A program made the translations under genes and the position numbers. From NCBI GenBank assembly GCA_025963715.1, contig JAOQAG010000012.1:1-64000 (forward strand): DNA of 64,000 nt. Direction: 5' to 3'. Position 1 is the stretch's first letter. Each line of letters begins with the position of its first letter. Of this stretch, positions 41,045-49,838 are shown in pieces. The stretch comes from Bacteroidota bacterium (GTDB taxonomy: Bacteria > Bacteroidota > Bacteroidia > 2-12-FULL-35-15). Under the pieces are notes generated by a model. The model made no database searches. It was given only the letters and a program-made list of their open reading frames with translations, and was not told where the DNA came from.

Positions 41045-41482
41045 TTATAATTTGCGGAACGGTTTCAATTCGTCGTAATCGTAATTTACCCGGATATTCA
41101 ATTCATCTTTATCTATCAATACGTTTTTCCGGTATAAATACATTTGCCGCTCAACTCCATTTACATAAATCGAATCATTTTTTAAAATTTTTTCATAGAA
41201 ACTGCATAAAATTTCCGCCTTTCCATTTTTTAAAACAAACCGGTATGAATAATCAACCGAATCTTTTTCGTCGTAATTAATTTCAGGATCAACATTATTT
41301 AAATACACAATGTACGGTTCTTTGTATAAGTGTATTGTAGTATCTACAATCCCGGAAAATTTTAATTTAAAACCCGCCTGGTAAGATTCAAATACATAAT
41401 TCCGGTAGAGCGTATACACTCCTACGAAAAGAAAAAGAGAAATTACAAATGCCAGTGTTTTCCAGGCTTCTTTTTTTGTCAT
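41045..41482 (-). CDS. Single-pass membrane hypothetical protein
   Basis: 145 residues. One N-terminal transmembrane helix (TLAFVISLFLFVGVYTLY, about 9-26) and a soluble domain of about 115 residues rich in Tyr and Asp/Glu with alternating strands. No recognised family. It lies 57 bases downstream of the Pro-rich protein gene on the same strand and may be cotranscribed. Confidence 0.72.
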   Translation of the reverse strand: MTKKEAWKTLAFVISLFLFVGVYTLYRNYVFESYQAGFKLKFSGIVDTTIHLYKEPYIVYLNNVDPEINYDEKDSVDYSYRFVLKNGKAEILCSFYEKILKNDSIYVNGVERQMYLYRKNVLIDKDELNIRVNYDYDELKPFRKL

Positions 41483-41539
41483 TGCAGATTTTTTTTCGAA
41501 AACAAATCAACTCTAATTACTAATAAAAAAAACTAAAGA

Positions 41540-42406
41540 CTACTCCGTTTCTTTGTTATACGTTGATTCCGTAATGTTTTTTCCGTTCTTATAAAAATAA
41601 ACGCCGCCCCAATTGTATTCTTCTTTTTTATACACATAATCCACCCCATCAATCGTTACCGTGATGTTGGTGATTTTGCGGCGATCTTCCTGCACCACAT
41701 TTTCCACTTTATTTTTTACGATTGGTTTTGCCGGAGGATCCGGAATTACTTCTACCGGTTTAGGTTTTGGCGGCTCAGGTTTGTATTCCGGTTGTTTTAC
41801 TGCAACAGGAATGGGATTGCTTGGCGCGATGGTTTGTGTGGGTGGCGGTGTGGTTTCCGCACGCGGATTTGGCGTTGGCGGTTTTGGCTTCGGAGTTGGA
41901 TTGGCTTCTGCCTTTTTCTCCATCTCCTGCGCCGTTTTTGTATAATCATTATCAAAATCAAAATCGCCCCTCGCCATTGTATATTTGATCTTGCCTACCG
42001 GTTGGGAATACGTTACGATCTGATCTTCGGGCTGCGGCTGCAAACTCACCTCCGACACCATTTTTGCAAACTCCTCTTTTTCCCTGCCGTTGGGAACATG
42101 TGTATCAACGATAACAACTTTGGTAATATAACCGGGTTTGGTAAACGTAAACGAAAACTCAGAACCCAGCTCCAGGTCAATATTGTATTTGCCTTTGTTA
42201 GGGTCGATCACACGATACGGTTTTCCATCACGGGTGATCGTGATCAGCGAATTTTCCAATCCGCCGTGATCTATTGAAAATTTTAATTTGATGCTGAATT
42301 TAGGAGCATCCTGCGCAAGCGCCGCACTGAAAGAAATTAATAATATAAACAACAGCCAACGGTTGCAGATCGGGGAAATGTTGCGTCTATTAAAGGAATG
42401 GTCCAT
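41540..42406 (-). CDS. Secreted Pro-rich hypothetical protein
   Basis: 288 residues. An N-terminal signal sequence (WLLFILLISFSAALA, preceded by 16 residues that may be part of it) is followed by a beta-sandwich-like domain (about 35-125: ITRDGKPYRVIDPNKGKYNI, LELGSEFSFTFTKPGY) similar to the carboxypeptidase-regulatory/SPOR-adjacent domains common in this phylum. A long Pro/Lys/Thr linker (about 165-225, with PTPKPKPPTPNP) leads to a small C-terminal domain. The Pro-rich linker would span the periplasm or cell wall. No enzymatic motif is visible. Confidence 0.75.
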   Translation of the reverse strand: MDHSFNRRNISPICNRWLLFILLISFSAALAQDAPKFSIKLKFSIDHGGLENSLITITRDGKPYRVIDPNKGKYNIDLELGSEFSFTFTKPGYITKVVIVDTHVPNGREKEEFAKMVSEVSLQPQPEDQIVTYSQPVGKIKYTMARGDFDFDNDYTKTAQEMEKKAEANPTPKPKPPTPNPRAETTPPPTQTIAPSNPIPVAVKQPEYKPEPPKPKPVEVIPDPPAKPIVKNKVENVVQEDRRKITNITVTIDGVDYVYKKEEYNWGGVYFYKNGKNITESTYNKETE

Positions 42407-42448
42407 GAATCAGATCAAAATTAGTCAAATTATTCAACAGCACTTTTT

Positions 42449-42478
42449 ATTGATACACAGGTTTTAAACGTAACTTTG
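42449..42478 (+). promoter_or_regulatory. Promoter of the inositol monophosphatase gene
   Basis: ATTG (42449-42452), 18 bases, TAACTTTG (42471-42478). The ATG at 42497 follows 18 bases later. A TTG that could extend the frame upstream is part of the -7 box, which rules it out as a start. Confidence 0.68.
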
Positions 42479-42496
42479 TGTATAAACTTTACAGAT

Positions 42497-43294
42497 ATGC
42501 CGGTTAATTTACAAACACTTTGCCAGGAAGTATGTGCGCTGGGCAAAGAAGTGGGAGCATTTATCAAACAGGAACGCGCGGTATTCTCTACCGAGCGCGT
42601 GGAAATAAAAGGAAAACATGATTTTGTATCGTATGTAGATAAAACATCCGAACAAAAACTGGTAAGCGGTTTATCGGCATTACTTCCCGAATCCGGCTTT
42701 ATTGCCGAAGAAGGAACATCCACAAAAAAAGGCGAACAGTATAACTGGATCATCGATCCGCTCGACGGCACCACCAATTTTATCCACGGTGTTCCCTGCT
42801 TTTCTATCAGTATCGCGCTGATGCGGAAGGACGAACTGGTGATGGGAATGATCTATGAAATAAATGCTGATGAATGTTTTTATGCATGGGAAAACAGCAA
42901 AGCCTATCTGAACGGACAGGAGATCAGCGTTTCAAAAGCGCCAACACTGGCCGATTCACTCATAGCTACGGGTTTTCCGTATTACGATTACAACCGCCTG
43001 GACGAATACATGGAAGTGTTCAAAGATTTTATGAGAAATACGCACGGGCTTCGCAGGTTAGGCTCGGCAGCAACCGACCTGGCGTATGTGGCCTGCGGGC
43101 GGTTTGAAGGATTTTACGAATACAGTTTACAGCCCTGGGATGTCGCAGCAGGCGCTTTTATTGTGCAGCAGGCAGGCGGAAAAGTAACCGATTTTAAAGG
43201 CGAAAATAATTTTATCTTTGGAAAAGAAATTGTGGCTGGTAATGCCGCTTGTTTCAATGAATTTTTACAAACAATACAACGTCATTTCAAATAG
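42497..43294 (+). CDS. Inositol monophosphatase family protein (SuhB-like)
   Basis: 265 residues from the ATG at 42497. Magnesium-dependent phosphatase; motif 1 WIIDPLDGTTNFIHG gives metal ligands D87 and D90, with Glu ligands in AEEG at 70-73; motif 2 is PWDVAAGAFIVQQAGG near 211. Substrates in the family include inositol-1-phosphate, other sugar phosphates and PAP; SuhB also has RNA-related roles in enterobacteria. The substrate here is not determined. It is followed after one base by a 37-residue membrane peptide. Confidence 0.93.
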   Translation: MPVNLQTLCQEVCALGKEVGAFIKQERAVFSTERVEIKGKHDFVSYVDKTSEQKLVSGLSALLPESGFIAEEGTSTKKGEQYNWIIDPLDGTTNFIHGVPCFSISIALMRKDELVMGMIYEINADECFYAWENSKAYLNGQEISVSKAPTLADSLIATGFPYYDYNRLDEYMEVFKDFMRNTHGLRRLGSAATDLAYVACGRFEGFYEYSLQPWDVAAGAFIVQQAGGKVTDFKGENNFIFGKEIVAGNAACFNEFLQTIQRHFK

Positions 43295-43295
43295 C

Positions 43296-43409
43296 ATGAA
43301 CGACAAACCAAAAACCACCTGGCAATACATCAAAGTTTATTTCCCTGACATCTGGCAATACATCGTGATTGTTATCACCATTATCATTGCAGCTATTTTT
43401 ATTCTTTAA
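43296..43409 (+). CDS. 37-residue single-pass membrane peptide
   Basis: Short open frame starting with ATG one base after the phosphatase stop codon, so very likely translated with it. Hydrophilic start MNDKPKTTWQYIKVYFPDIW, then one transmembrane helix (YIVIVITIIIAAIFIL) reaching the C-terminus. No known family; such tail-anchored mini-proteins often modulate a membrane partner, which is inference. Confidence 0.62.
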   Translation: MNDKPKTTWQYIKVYFPDIWQYIVIVITIIIAAIFIL

Positions 43410-43660
43410 ATTTTGTATTAGATAAAATGTAGTTTTTGTTTGAATCCTTAGAAGTCTAAAATCGAATGCTGCTTCATTTCCTTCTCTTTTCTTTTTGTCT
43501 TGAAACAAAAAGAAACAATCCCGCACCTGCGGGACAAGAACAATCCGCCGCCGCGGACCAGACACCACCTGACGCGTCCCCGCTACTTGTTCCGGCCACC
43601 GCGCCCTTCTGAATTTATTGTTTTTACTCCCTTCGGATCGGATAGATTAAAACCGTGCTC
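43410..43660. repeat. Intergenic region with AT-rich and GC hairpins, adjoining the long repeat
   Basis: CTTTTTGTCTTGAAACAAAAAG (about 43490-43511) is a loose terminator-like palindrome; CCCGCACCTGCGGG (about 43522-43535) is a hairpin. The following 100 bases (CCGCCGCCGCGG, TTCGGATCGGATAG) may belong to a longer form of the 230-bp repeat. Frames here have no coding signature. Confidence 0.55.
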
Positions 43661-43893
43661 CGCTTCTCTAACATTCTACTGCCACTTTTTCAAAACAATA
43701 GGATACTCATTCTGCAGACTCTTTCGGCCTGTACAGTAATAGCGGAAATAAGCGCTGGAAAAATCATCGCTACGAAGCGATCAACCGCATGCGCGAAATT
43801 AACCGAGGTTTTCCTGCAGCGCCAGCGGAAGGAAAAATTACCTTACAGGCAGTCCGCCGCGGCGGATTGTTACTTTTTGCCTTCAAAAAGTAA
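43661..43893. repeat. Long repeat, about 230 bp, copy 2 (inverted)
   Basis: Shares, in reverse order and strand, the blocks of 20529-20755: GCAGACTCTTTCGGCCTGTA, GCTACGAAGCGAT, GCGCCAGCGGAAGGAAAAAT, CCGCCGCGGCGG, and ends in a TTACTTTTTG/CAAAAAGTAA palindrome. It too lies between convergent genes. Confidence 0.85.
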
Positions 43894-43957
43894 ACATATA
43901 GAAATGAACTATTTGATTCAAACAAAAATTTACATTTTTTTAATACAAAGCCATTTT

Positions 43958-45010
43958 TTAAGCCACCGTTCCGGCATCCACCATATTGCTTTTTACCAGG
44001 AAATCCGCGATCCGCTCCAGATCCGCATCGTATTTTTTTGCACTGGCCGTTCCCGCATCTTTCAATGCCTGTAAATTGCCCGCGGAAGCGTCATCCATTT
44101 CACTGTTCGCTCCACCTATTTCCGGGCTGATGCGGATGTAATTTTCACTGCTGTCGATGGCATCAAAAATTTGTTTCAGCTGAAAATCGATCGTATCACT
44201 GGCACCCGACATCAAAATATCAATGATCGGCTCGATCCAACCCAACTGTCCCCATTTTTTAGCCTGATCATACGGATAACTTTTTTTGGTGGATCCTGTC
44301 CCGATCGATACCATGAACATATCGGTGGCAGTCACATTTTTGGAACCATCCAAACGCTTGAATTGCTGCCGCGCTTCTGCGTAAGCACACATGGCGGGAT
44401 TGTTGGCAAATACGCCGCCATCCACCAGCGGATAAGTAACACCGGTTAATGAATGCGCCAGCGCCGGTTCAAAATACGTAGGCGCAGCGGATGTAGAACG
44501 CGCTGTTTCCCATAACAGGTAATCGTAAGCGGGATTTTGTACAGCATCGTGCTGCGTAAAAAAGTGAGTGGTACGCGCAGAAATATCGTAAGAAGTGATC
44601 AAACACGGCTTGAGTAGCTGGCTTAGTTTAATATTTTTAAAATAGGTTTGCAGGATCTTTTCCATGGGCGCCGCCGGATATTTTTCTTCCGATACACCAT
44701 CCAGTGTTTTTAATTTATTCATCAGGCCGTTCTTGAAGATCGTGCCTCCGAATTTTAAATACAGATCCACCGCTTCTGCAGCGGAAAAACGCGGACGGGC
44801 AGGATTGTTATCATCCGGACACAAATACAAACAGGTTAAAATCCCGCCGGTGCTGGTACCGGCAACAAGGTCAAAATAATCGGCGATGCGCGCATTGGCA
44901 TTGCCTGATTTTGTTTGTAATTTTTGCTCCAGGGCCACCATTATTTGTCCCGGTAAAATCCCCCTGATGCCACCGCCATCAATGGATAAAATACGTAAAA
45001 GCTGAGTCAT
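43958..45010 (-). CDS. Patatin-like phospholipase
   Basis: 350 residues from the ATG at 45010; a frame extension to 45055 adds an unlikely N-terminus. Patatin fold with an intact Ser-Asp dyad: oxyanion loop DGGGIRG at 11-17, nucleophile elbow GTSTG with S53, and D197 in VDGGVFANNPA. Lipid acyl hydrolase; in bacteria these act on phospholipids, sometimes as toxins or in defence, but there is no signal peptide and no defence partner (such as a CD-NTase) beside it. Probably cytoplasmic lipid turnover. Followed by the long repeat. Confidence 0.92.
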   Translation of the reverse strand: MTQLLRILSIDGGGIRGILPGQIMVALEQKLQTKSGNANARIADYFDLVAGTSTGGILTCLYLCPDDNNPARPRFSAAEAVDLYLKFGGTIFKNGLMNKLKTLDGVSEEKYPAAPMEKILQTYFKNIKLSQLLKPCLITSYDISARTTHFFTQHDAVQNPAYDYLLWETARSTSAAPTYFEPALAHSLTGVTYPLVDGGVFANNPAMCAYAEARQQFKRLDGSKNVTATDMFMVSIGTGSTKKSYPYDQAKKWGQLGWIEPIIDILMSGASDTIDFQLKQIFDAIDSSENYIRISPEIGGANSEMDDASAGNLQALKDAGTASAKKYDADLERIADFLVKSNMVDAGTVA

Positions 45011-45086
45011 AATACGAAATGTTGATGTATAAAACGAGGAGTAAATATAGATCAAAAATAATACGAAACGAATTTTTTTGCGGATT

Positions 45087-46571
45087 TTACAGCGACACGC
45101 TCACCTTACTTTTTTTGCTGATGCACCAAAGTCCAATGAAGGTTAGTAAACCGTTAAGGATGATCATTTCGAAACCGAATTTATAACCGCTGAATAATTG
45201 CACGGAATATTCATTCAGGAAAATACAGCTAACCGGCGCAATACAACATACTAAAGGAACAAAGCGATCGTGAATTTCTTTTTTGGTGAACAGCCCGAAT
45301 GCATATAATCCCAGCAAGGGGCCATACGTGTAAGTTGCCCATGTAAATAAATTGTTAATAACAGCGTCGTTATTCACCACTTTAAACAGAATGATCACTA
45401 ACAATAAAAGTGCTGCAAAAGCAATGTGTACGCGCTGACGGATCTTCTTTTTTTCTTCTTCGGTTTTGGTTTCATCGTTTTTTAAACCGAGAAAATCCAG
45501 GCAAAAAACACTTGTCAATGCCGTTAATGCACCGTCGGCACTTGGATACGCGGCGGAGATCAACCCGATGATAAAGAAAATGCCTGAAACCGGCCCGAAA
45601 TAATGCAGCGCGATCCGCGGGAATACATTGTCGGAAATTACTTTTCCGCTTTTATCTGCCATGAGCGGAATGGATTCCTGGTTCACATAAATGTAAAGCA
45701 AGGCGCCGAGGATCAAAAATAAAACAGTGACAATAAACATCACAGTGCTGAACGTCAATACATTTTTTTGCGCATCCTTCAGGTTTTTACAGCTGATGTT
45801 CTTTTGCATCATTTCCTGGTCAAGCCCTGTCATAGCAATGGCAATGAACATCCCGCCAAAGAACTGTTTCGGAAAATATGATTTTAAATGCCAGTCGCCG
45901 AAAAACGTTTGCGCATAATTACTTTGGGCGATTTTGTGATACACATCGCCCATTCCCAAATGTAATTTACTCATGATAAAAATGATGGACAACACCACCG
46001 AAAGCAGCATGAAGGTGGTTTGCAGCGTATCTGTATAAACAATTGTTTTAACGCCGCCCTGGTAAGTATACAACAGGATCAGCACAATAAAAATGCTCAC
46101 GGTTGCAATAAACGGAACGCCCATATCGTCGAACACAAATACCTGCAGTACGTTTACCACAATGTACATGCGGAATGCAGCGCCAACCACCCGCGAAATG
46201 ATAAAAAAGAAAGCGCCGGTTTTGTATGCATAATTCCCAAAGCGCTGTTCCAGGTAACTGTAAATGGAAGTGAGGTTCAGCCGGTAATACAATGGCAGCA
46301 ATACGTACGCGATCACGAGGTAACCAACCAAATAACCTATTACTACCTGCAAATAACTAAATTGCGATACGCCCACCGCACCCGGAACGGAAATAAATGT
46401 AACGCCTGAAAGCGATGCACCGATCATTCCGTACGCCACCAGATACCATTTGGAGGAACGGTTCCCAACGTAATAACTTTCATTGGTAGCGCCGCGGGAT
46501 GTCCACCAGGTAACGGAAAACAACAGCACGGAATACGCAAGCACACAAATTAAAATGAGGGTAGACGACAT
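45087..46571 (-). CDS. Sodium:solute symporter (SSS family)
   Basis: 494 residues with about 13 transmembrane helices. Family features: YYVGNRSSKWYLVAYGMIGA near the start, SGVTFISVPGAVG in TM2, TYQGGVKTIVYTDTLQTTFM in the mid-region, and GLISAAYPSADGALTALTSV with the helix-8 Na2-site residues. Substrate could be a sugar, proline, sialic acid or pantothenate; nothing adjacent decides. A heptamer array begins 3 bases upstream of the ATG, within the expected leader, which is an unusual position for that repeat. Confidence 0.93.
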   Translation of the reverse strand: MSSTLILICVLAYSVLLFSVTWWTSRGATNESYYVGNRSSKWYLVAYGMIGASLSGVTFISVPGAVGVSQFSYLQVVIGYLVGYLVIAYVLLPLYYRLNLTSIYSYLEQRFGNYAYKTGAFFFIISRVVGAAFRMYIVVNVLQVFVFDDMGVPFIATVSIFIVLILLYTYQGGVKTIVYTDTLQTTFMLLSVVLSIIFIMSKLHLGMGDVYHKIAQSNYAQTFFGDWHLKSYFPKQFFGGMFIAIAMTGLDQEMMQKNISCKNLKDAQKNVLTFSTVMFIVTVLFLILGALLYIYVNQESIPLMADKSGKVISDNVFPRIALHYFGPVSGIFFIIGLISAAYPSADGALTALTSVFCLDFLGLKNDETKTEEEKKKIRQRVHIAFAALLLLVIILFKVVNNDAVINNLFTWATYTYGPLLGLYAFGLFTKKEIHDRFVPLVCCIAPVSCIFLNEYSVQLFSGYKFGFEMIILNGLLTFIGLWCISKKSKVSVSL

Positions 46572-46573
46572 AT

Positions 46574-46607
46574 TAGTTCAAAGTTTAAAGTTCAAAAGTT
46601 TAAAGTT
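46574..46607. repeat. TTYAAAG heptamer array at a gene start
   Basis: Same array as at 28036-28068, here 3 bases upstream of the symporter ATG (minus strand) and so within its leader. Followed by CAGATAGCGAACAGGAACGA, a family F tail (46612-46642). Confidence 0.82.
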
Positions 46608-46856
46608 AGCTGTACAGATAGCGAACAGGAACGAAATTACGAATCTGTGTGGAAACTATACAAACAGCTGGTTGTAAAATGTTTATTAAAAAATCAATTC
46701 ATCATCTTGTACAACACAATTAAAAAATCCGTTCCAATCCGTTTGATCAGCATCATCCGCGTTCCATCACACGAGCTTCGTTAAAATTACTTATTCATTG
46801 CCACATTCCACCTCAGGCATTTTTAGTATATTAACAAAGTTTTTCACACAGGTACC

Positions 46857-47606
46857 ATGAAACAAAAACGCATCGCCTTTCTCTCGGTCATTTTACTGAT
46901 CGCATTTACCATTCCGTTCATCACCTCCGCTTTTAAAAGCAACGTTATTGTTGGGAATGACCTGAAAGTGGAGCAAAAAAAAGCCAGATCAGGTTACAAT
47001 TACACTATTTTTTATAAGAACGATCTGTTGCTGGATGTTTCGCTAAAGCGGCCGGATAAAAACGATAAAAATATTTTAATGTGCATTCCCGGCGCATATA
47101 CCAATTTGCAAAGCTATGATGTAGATGGATTGTACATCGATAATGGAACCGTGTATCACAAAAACAATGTGAATTATTCACTGGGCGGCGCCATTAAAAT
47201 TGTGAATGGCGATTGCGAACTGTTTCCCACAAACAAAGGAAAATTATTGAACGATTCGCTCATTAACACCGTGGTGGCAAAAAAAGGCTCGCTGTTCCAG
47301 CAAATTTTAATGATTGAAAAAGGCGTTGGTGCAACTTACAAAGACGTTAAATTATTTCAACGCAGGGCAATTGTAAAATTAAAAGGAAACAAAACCGCCA
47401 TCATCGAATCGTACGAACACATTACATTAACGGCATTTACCAACGATCTGCTGGAGCTGGGTGTAACCGATGCATTATATACCGACATGAGCGCATGGGA
47501 TGAAGGCTGGTATAAAGATCCGGCGGATAACAGCGTGATAACCATCGGAAGAATGAAAACACAAACCGACAAACAATGCAATTGGGTGGTGCTGAAAGTG
47601 AAATAA
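46857..47606 (+). CDS. Exported protein resembling phosphodiester glycosidases (NAGPA-like), with altered active-site motif
   Basis: 249 residues with a signal/anchor helix (IAFLSVILLIAFTIPFITSA). The order of motifs follows the NAGPA-type phosphodiester glycosidase domain: MCIPGAYTNLQSYDVDGLYI near 80 in place of the NGGFF strand, RAIVKLKGNKTAII near 170, and FTNDLLELGVTDALYTDMSA near 195, where family members have an LxxLGxxDALNLDGGGS segment. Here the GGG is replaced by DMSAW, so catalysis may differ or be lost. The family assignment is tentative. Confidence 0.55.
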   Translation: MKQKRIAFLSVILLIAFTIPFITSAFKSNVIVGNDLKVEQKKARSGYNYTIFYKNDLLLDVSLKRPDKNDKNILMCIPGAYTNLQSYDVDGLYIDNGTVYHKNNVNYSLGGAIKIVNGDCELFPTNKGKLLNDSLINTVVAKKGSLFQQILMIEKGVGATYKDVKLFQRRAIVKLKGNKTAIIESYEHITLTAFTNDLLELGVTDALYTDMSAWDEGWYKDPADNSVITIGRMKTQTDKQCNWVVLKVK

Positions 47607-47610
47607 TTGT

Positions 47611-47740
47611 ACAGATAGCTAATAAAAACGCCCGCCTGAACTATTCGGGCAGGAAACTGCGAATGGGTGTGTTGTTTTCTACGTGTACTACAAAATGCAG
47701 CACACTAATGAACCATTGAACTATTGAACCACTGAACGAA
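47611..47740. repeat. Family F repeat and 8-base TGAACCAT units
   Basis: 47611-47670 is a family F copy (ACAGATAGC, GCCCG/CGGGC hairpin). 47698-47738 has AGCACACTAATGAACC followed by three TGAACYAT-like units ahead of the asparagine synthase start. Confidence 0.7.
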
Positions 47741-47750
47741 TTAAAAAAGT

Positions 47751-49619
47751 ATGTGCGGCATTACAGGAATCCTTGCATTTAACGAAAACGGAAAAAAGAA
47801 GCTGAACCACATCAGCGCAGCAACCGCCTGCCTTGTGAAGCGCGGTCCGGATGGCGACGGCGTTTACACGGATAAAAATGCAGCACTCGGGCATCGCCGC
47901 TTGTCAATCATCGACACCAGTAATTTAGCGGCCCAGCCTTTTACCGATGCCAGCGGAAGATATACCATCGTGTTCAACGGCGAAATTTTTAATTATAAAG
48001 AACTTCGCGAAAGCCTTGTAAAAAAAGGCATTTCCTTTAAATCACAAAGCGATACGGAAGTATTGCTGTACTTGTACGTTAACGAAAAAGAAAATTGCGT
48101 AGCGCAGCTTGACGGCGAATTTGCTTTCGCGATCTATGATAAAGAAACAGAAGAAATCTTTTTAGCGCGTGACCGTTACGGCATCAAACCGCTGTATGTT
48201 TATACCGATGCAGATAATTTTATTTTTGCTTCGGAACTCAAAGCAATTATGGCTTTTGAGATCCCGAAAGAAATAGACAAAGCATCCTTACAAGCCTACC
48301 TGCATTTGAATTACATTCCCGCTCCCTACTCCATTTTTAAAAATGTAGTGAAATTAAATCCGGGAAGTTTTTTAACCATCAATGCGAAAAAAGAAGAAAC
48401 AAAAAAAAACTATTACAGCATACCGTATCACCGCGAATTAAAAAACATTCCCGATTACGAAACAGCACAAAAGCAATTAAAAACACTGCTCGAACATTCG
48501 GTACAACAACGCATGATCGCCGATGTTCCGCTTGGTACATTTTTAAGCGGCGGGATCGATTCCTCGATCATAACCGCAATTGCAGCACAACATACGCAAC
48601 ACCTCAACACATTTTCGATTGGATACATGGACGAACCGTTGTTTGATGAAACGTATTTTGCACAACTCGTCGCTAAAAAATACAACACCAATCACACGGT
48701 ATTTGAGCTGACCAACAACGATCTTTTTTCCTGCCTGCATACAGTGCTCGATTATATCGATGAACCTTTCGCGGATTCATCAGCACTGGCTGTAAATATT
48801 TTAAGCATGCAAACAAAAAAGCGCGTAACAGTGGCGCTTTCGGGCGATGGAGCGGATGAATTATTTGCAGGTTACAACAAACATGCGGCGGAATTGCAGG
48901 CACGCAGCGGCGGATGGAAAGCCAATCTTGTAAAGGCAGCACACCCGCTGTTGAAACAATTACCAAAATCGCGGAACAGCAAAACCGGGAACACCATCCG
49001 CAAAATGCAAAAATTTGCAGAAGGAATGAAGCTGAGCGAACAGGAACGCTACTGGCGCTGGGCGGGATTTGCAGGCGATGCTGTTTTAAAAGATACAGAC
49101 AATACAGAATTTCAAAAACGCAAAAACGAGATTTTGCAACATTTAAATTCCGATTACAATTCCGTATTGCTTACCGATATGCAGCTGGTATTGGAAAACG
49201 ATATGCTGGTGAAAGTCGACCGCATGAGCATGAGCCAAAGCCTGGAAGTACGTGTGCCTTTCCTGGATCATCACGTAGTGGATTTTGCATTTTCCTTACC
49301 GGCCAATTACAAGATCGACAATTCACAACGTAAAAAAATTGTGAAAGATGCCTTCCGCAATTATTTACCGGAAGAACTGTACCATCGCGGAAAGCAGGGA
49401 TTTGAAGTGCCGCTGCTAAAATGGTTTCAATCGGATCTTAGATCCATGATCACAGATGATCTGTTGAAAGATGATTTTATAAAAGAACAAAACCTGTTTG
49501 ATCCGGAAGCAATAAAAAAATTAAAAACGCAATTATTCAGCACCAACCCAAACGATGCCGTTGCAAAAGTGTGGGCGCTGATCGTGTTTCAATACTGGTG
49601 GAAAAAAAATTACAGATAA
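47751..49619 (+). CDS. asnB: Asparagine synthase (glutamine-hydrolysing), AsnB type
   Basis: 622 residues. Makes asparagine, or amidates a sugar/peptide in some polysaccharide clusters, using glutamine and ATP. The N-terminal glutaminase has catalytic C2 after Met removal (MCGITGI), FNGEIFNYKELR and SDTEVLLYLY; the synthetase domain has the pyrophosphate loop SGGIDSS at 266-272 and LSGDGADELFAGY. Its length and its place before glycosyltransferase and export genes fit the surface-polysaccharide type. The last two codons and the TAA stop are provided by a family F repeat, so the C-terminus may be shortened or altered. Confidence 0.93.
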   Translation: MCGITGILAFNENGKKKLNHISAATACLVKRGPDGDGVYTDKNAALGHRRLSIIDTSNLAAQPFTDASGRYTIVFNGEIFNYKELRESLVKKGISFKSQSDTEVLLYLYVNEKENCVAQLDGEFAFAIYDKETEEIFLARDRYGIKPLYVYTDADNFIFASELKAIMAFEIPKEIDKASLQAYLHLNYIPAPYSIFKNVVKLNPGSFLTINAKKEETKKNYYSIPYHRELKNIPDYETAQKQLKTLLEHSVQQRMIADVPLGTFLSGGIDSSIITAIAAQHTQHLNTFSIGYMDEPLFDETYFAQLVAKKYNTNHTVFELTNNDLFSCLHTVLDYIDEPFADSSALAVNILSMQTKKRVTVALSGDGADELFAGYNKHAAELQARSGGWKANLVKAAHPLLKQLPKSRNSKTGNTIRKMQKFAEGMKLSEQERYWRWAGFAGDAVLKDTDNTEFQKRKNEILQHLNSDYNSVLLTDMQLVLENDMLVKVDRMSMSQSLEVRVPFLDHHVVDFAFSLPANYKIDNSQRKKIVKDAFRNYLPEELYHRGKQGFEVPLLKWFQSDLRSMITDDLLKDDFIKEQNLFDPEAIKKLKTQLFSTNPNDAVAKVWALIVFQYWWKKNYR

Positions 49620-49672
49620 CGCCCGCCTGAACGATTCGGGCAGGAACAGGAACGAATTTTACGAATCTGGGT
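49611..49672. repeat. Family F repeat overlapping the asnB stop codon
   Basis: TACAGATAACGCCCGCC at 49611-49627 supplies Tyr-Arg-stop of asnB. The rest holds the GCCCG/CGGGC hairpin and ACGAATCTG end. Confidence 0.85.
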
Positions 49673-49689
49673 ATATAACTGTACGCAGC

Positions 49690-49838
49690 ACACACCCCTG
49701 GCCCCTCTCAAGAGGGGAATTTGCCGCTGCTTAGTTTTAATTTTTTAGTTATTAATGAATCATTTAGATAAATAGATAGTAAGATAATTTCAATTTGTGC
49801 AGGATGCATTCCCCTCTTGAGAGGGGTTAGGGGTGTGT
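49690..49838. repeat. Family D element: 31-bp inverted arms, 87-bp spacer
   Basis: Arms 49690-49720 and 49808-49838 are reverse complements at 29 of 31 positions; each has an inner CCCCTCTCAAGAGGGG palindrome. The spacer is AT-rich and has no frame. The remaining bases to 49970 hold inverted family F tails (GATTCGTAAATTT, GATTCGTAG). Confidence 0.88.

Noticed and set aside
43655-44074. Plus-strand frame across the long repeat and the end of the patatin gene
   Set aside because: It overlaps a secure gene on the other strand and the 230-bp repeat, and the other copy of that repeat has no matching frame.
43958-45010. Patatin as part of a CBASS-type defence system
   Set aside because: No CD-NTase or other defence gene is adjacent; neighbours are a symporter and a phosphatase.
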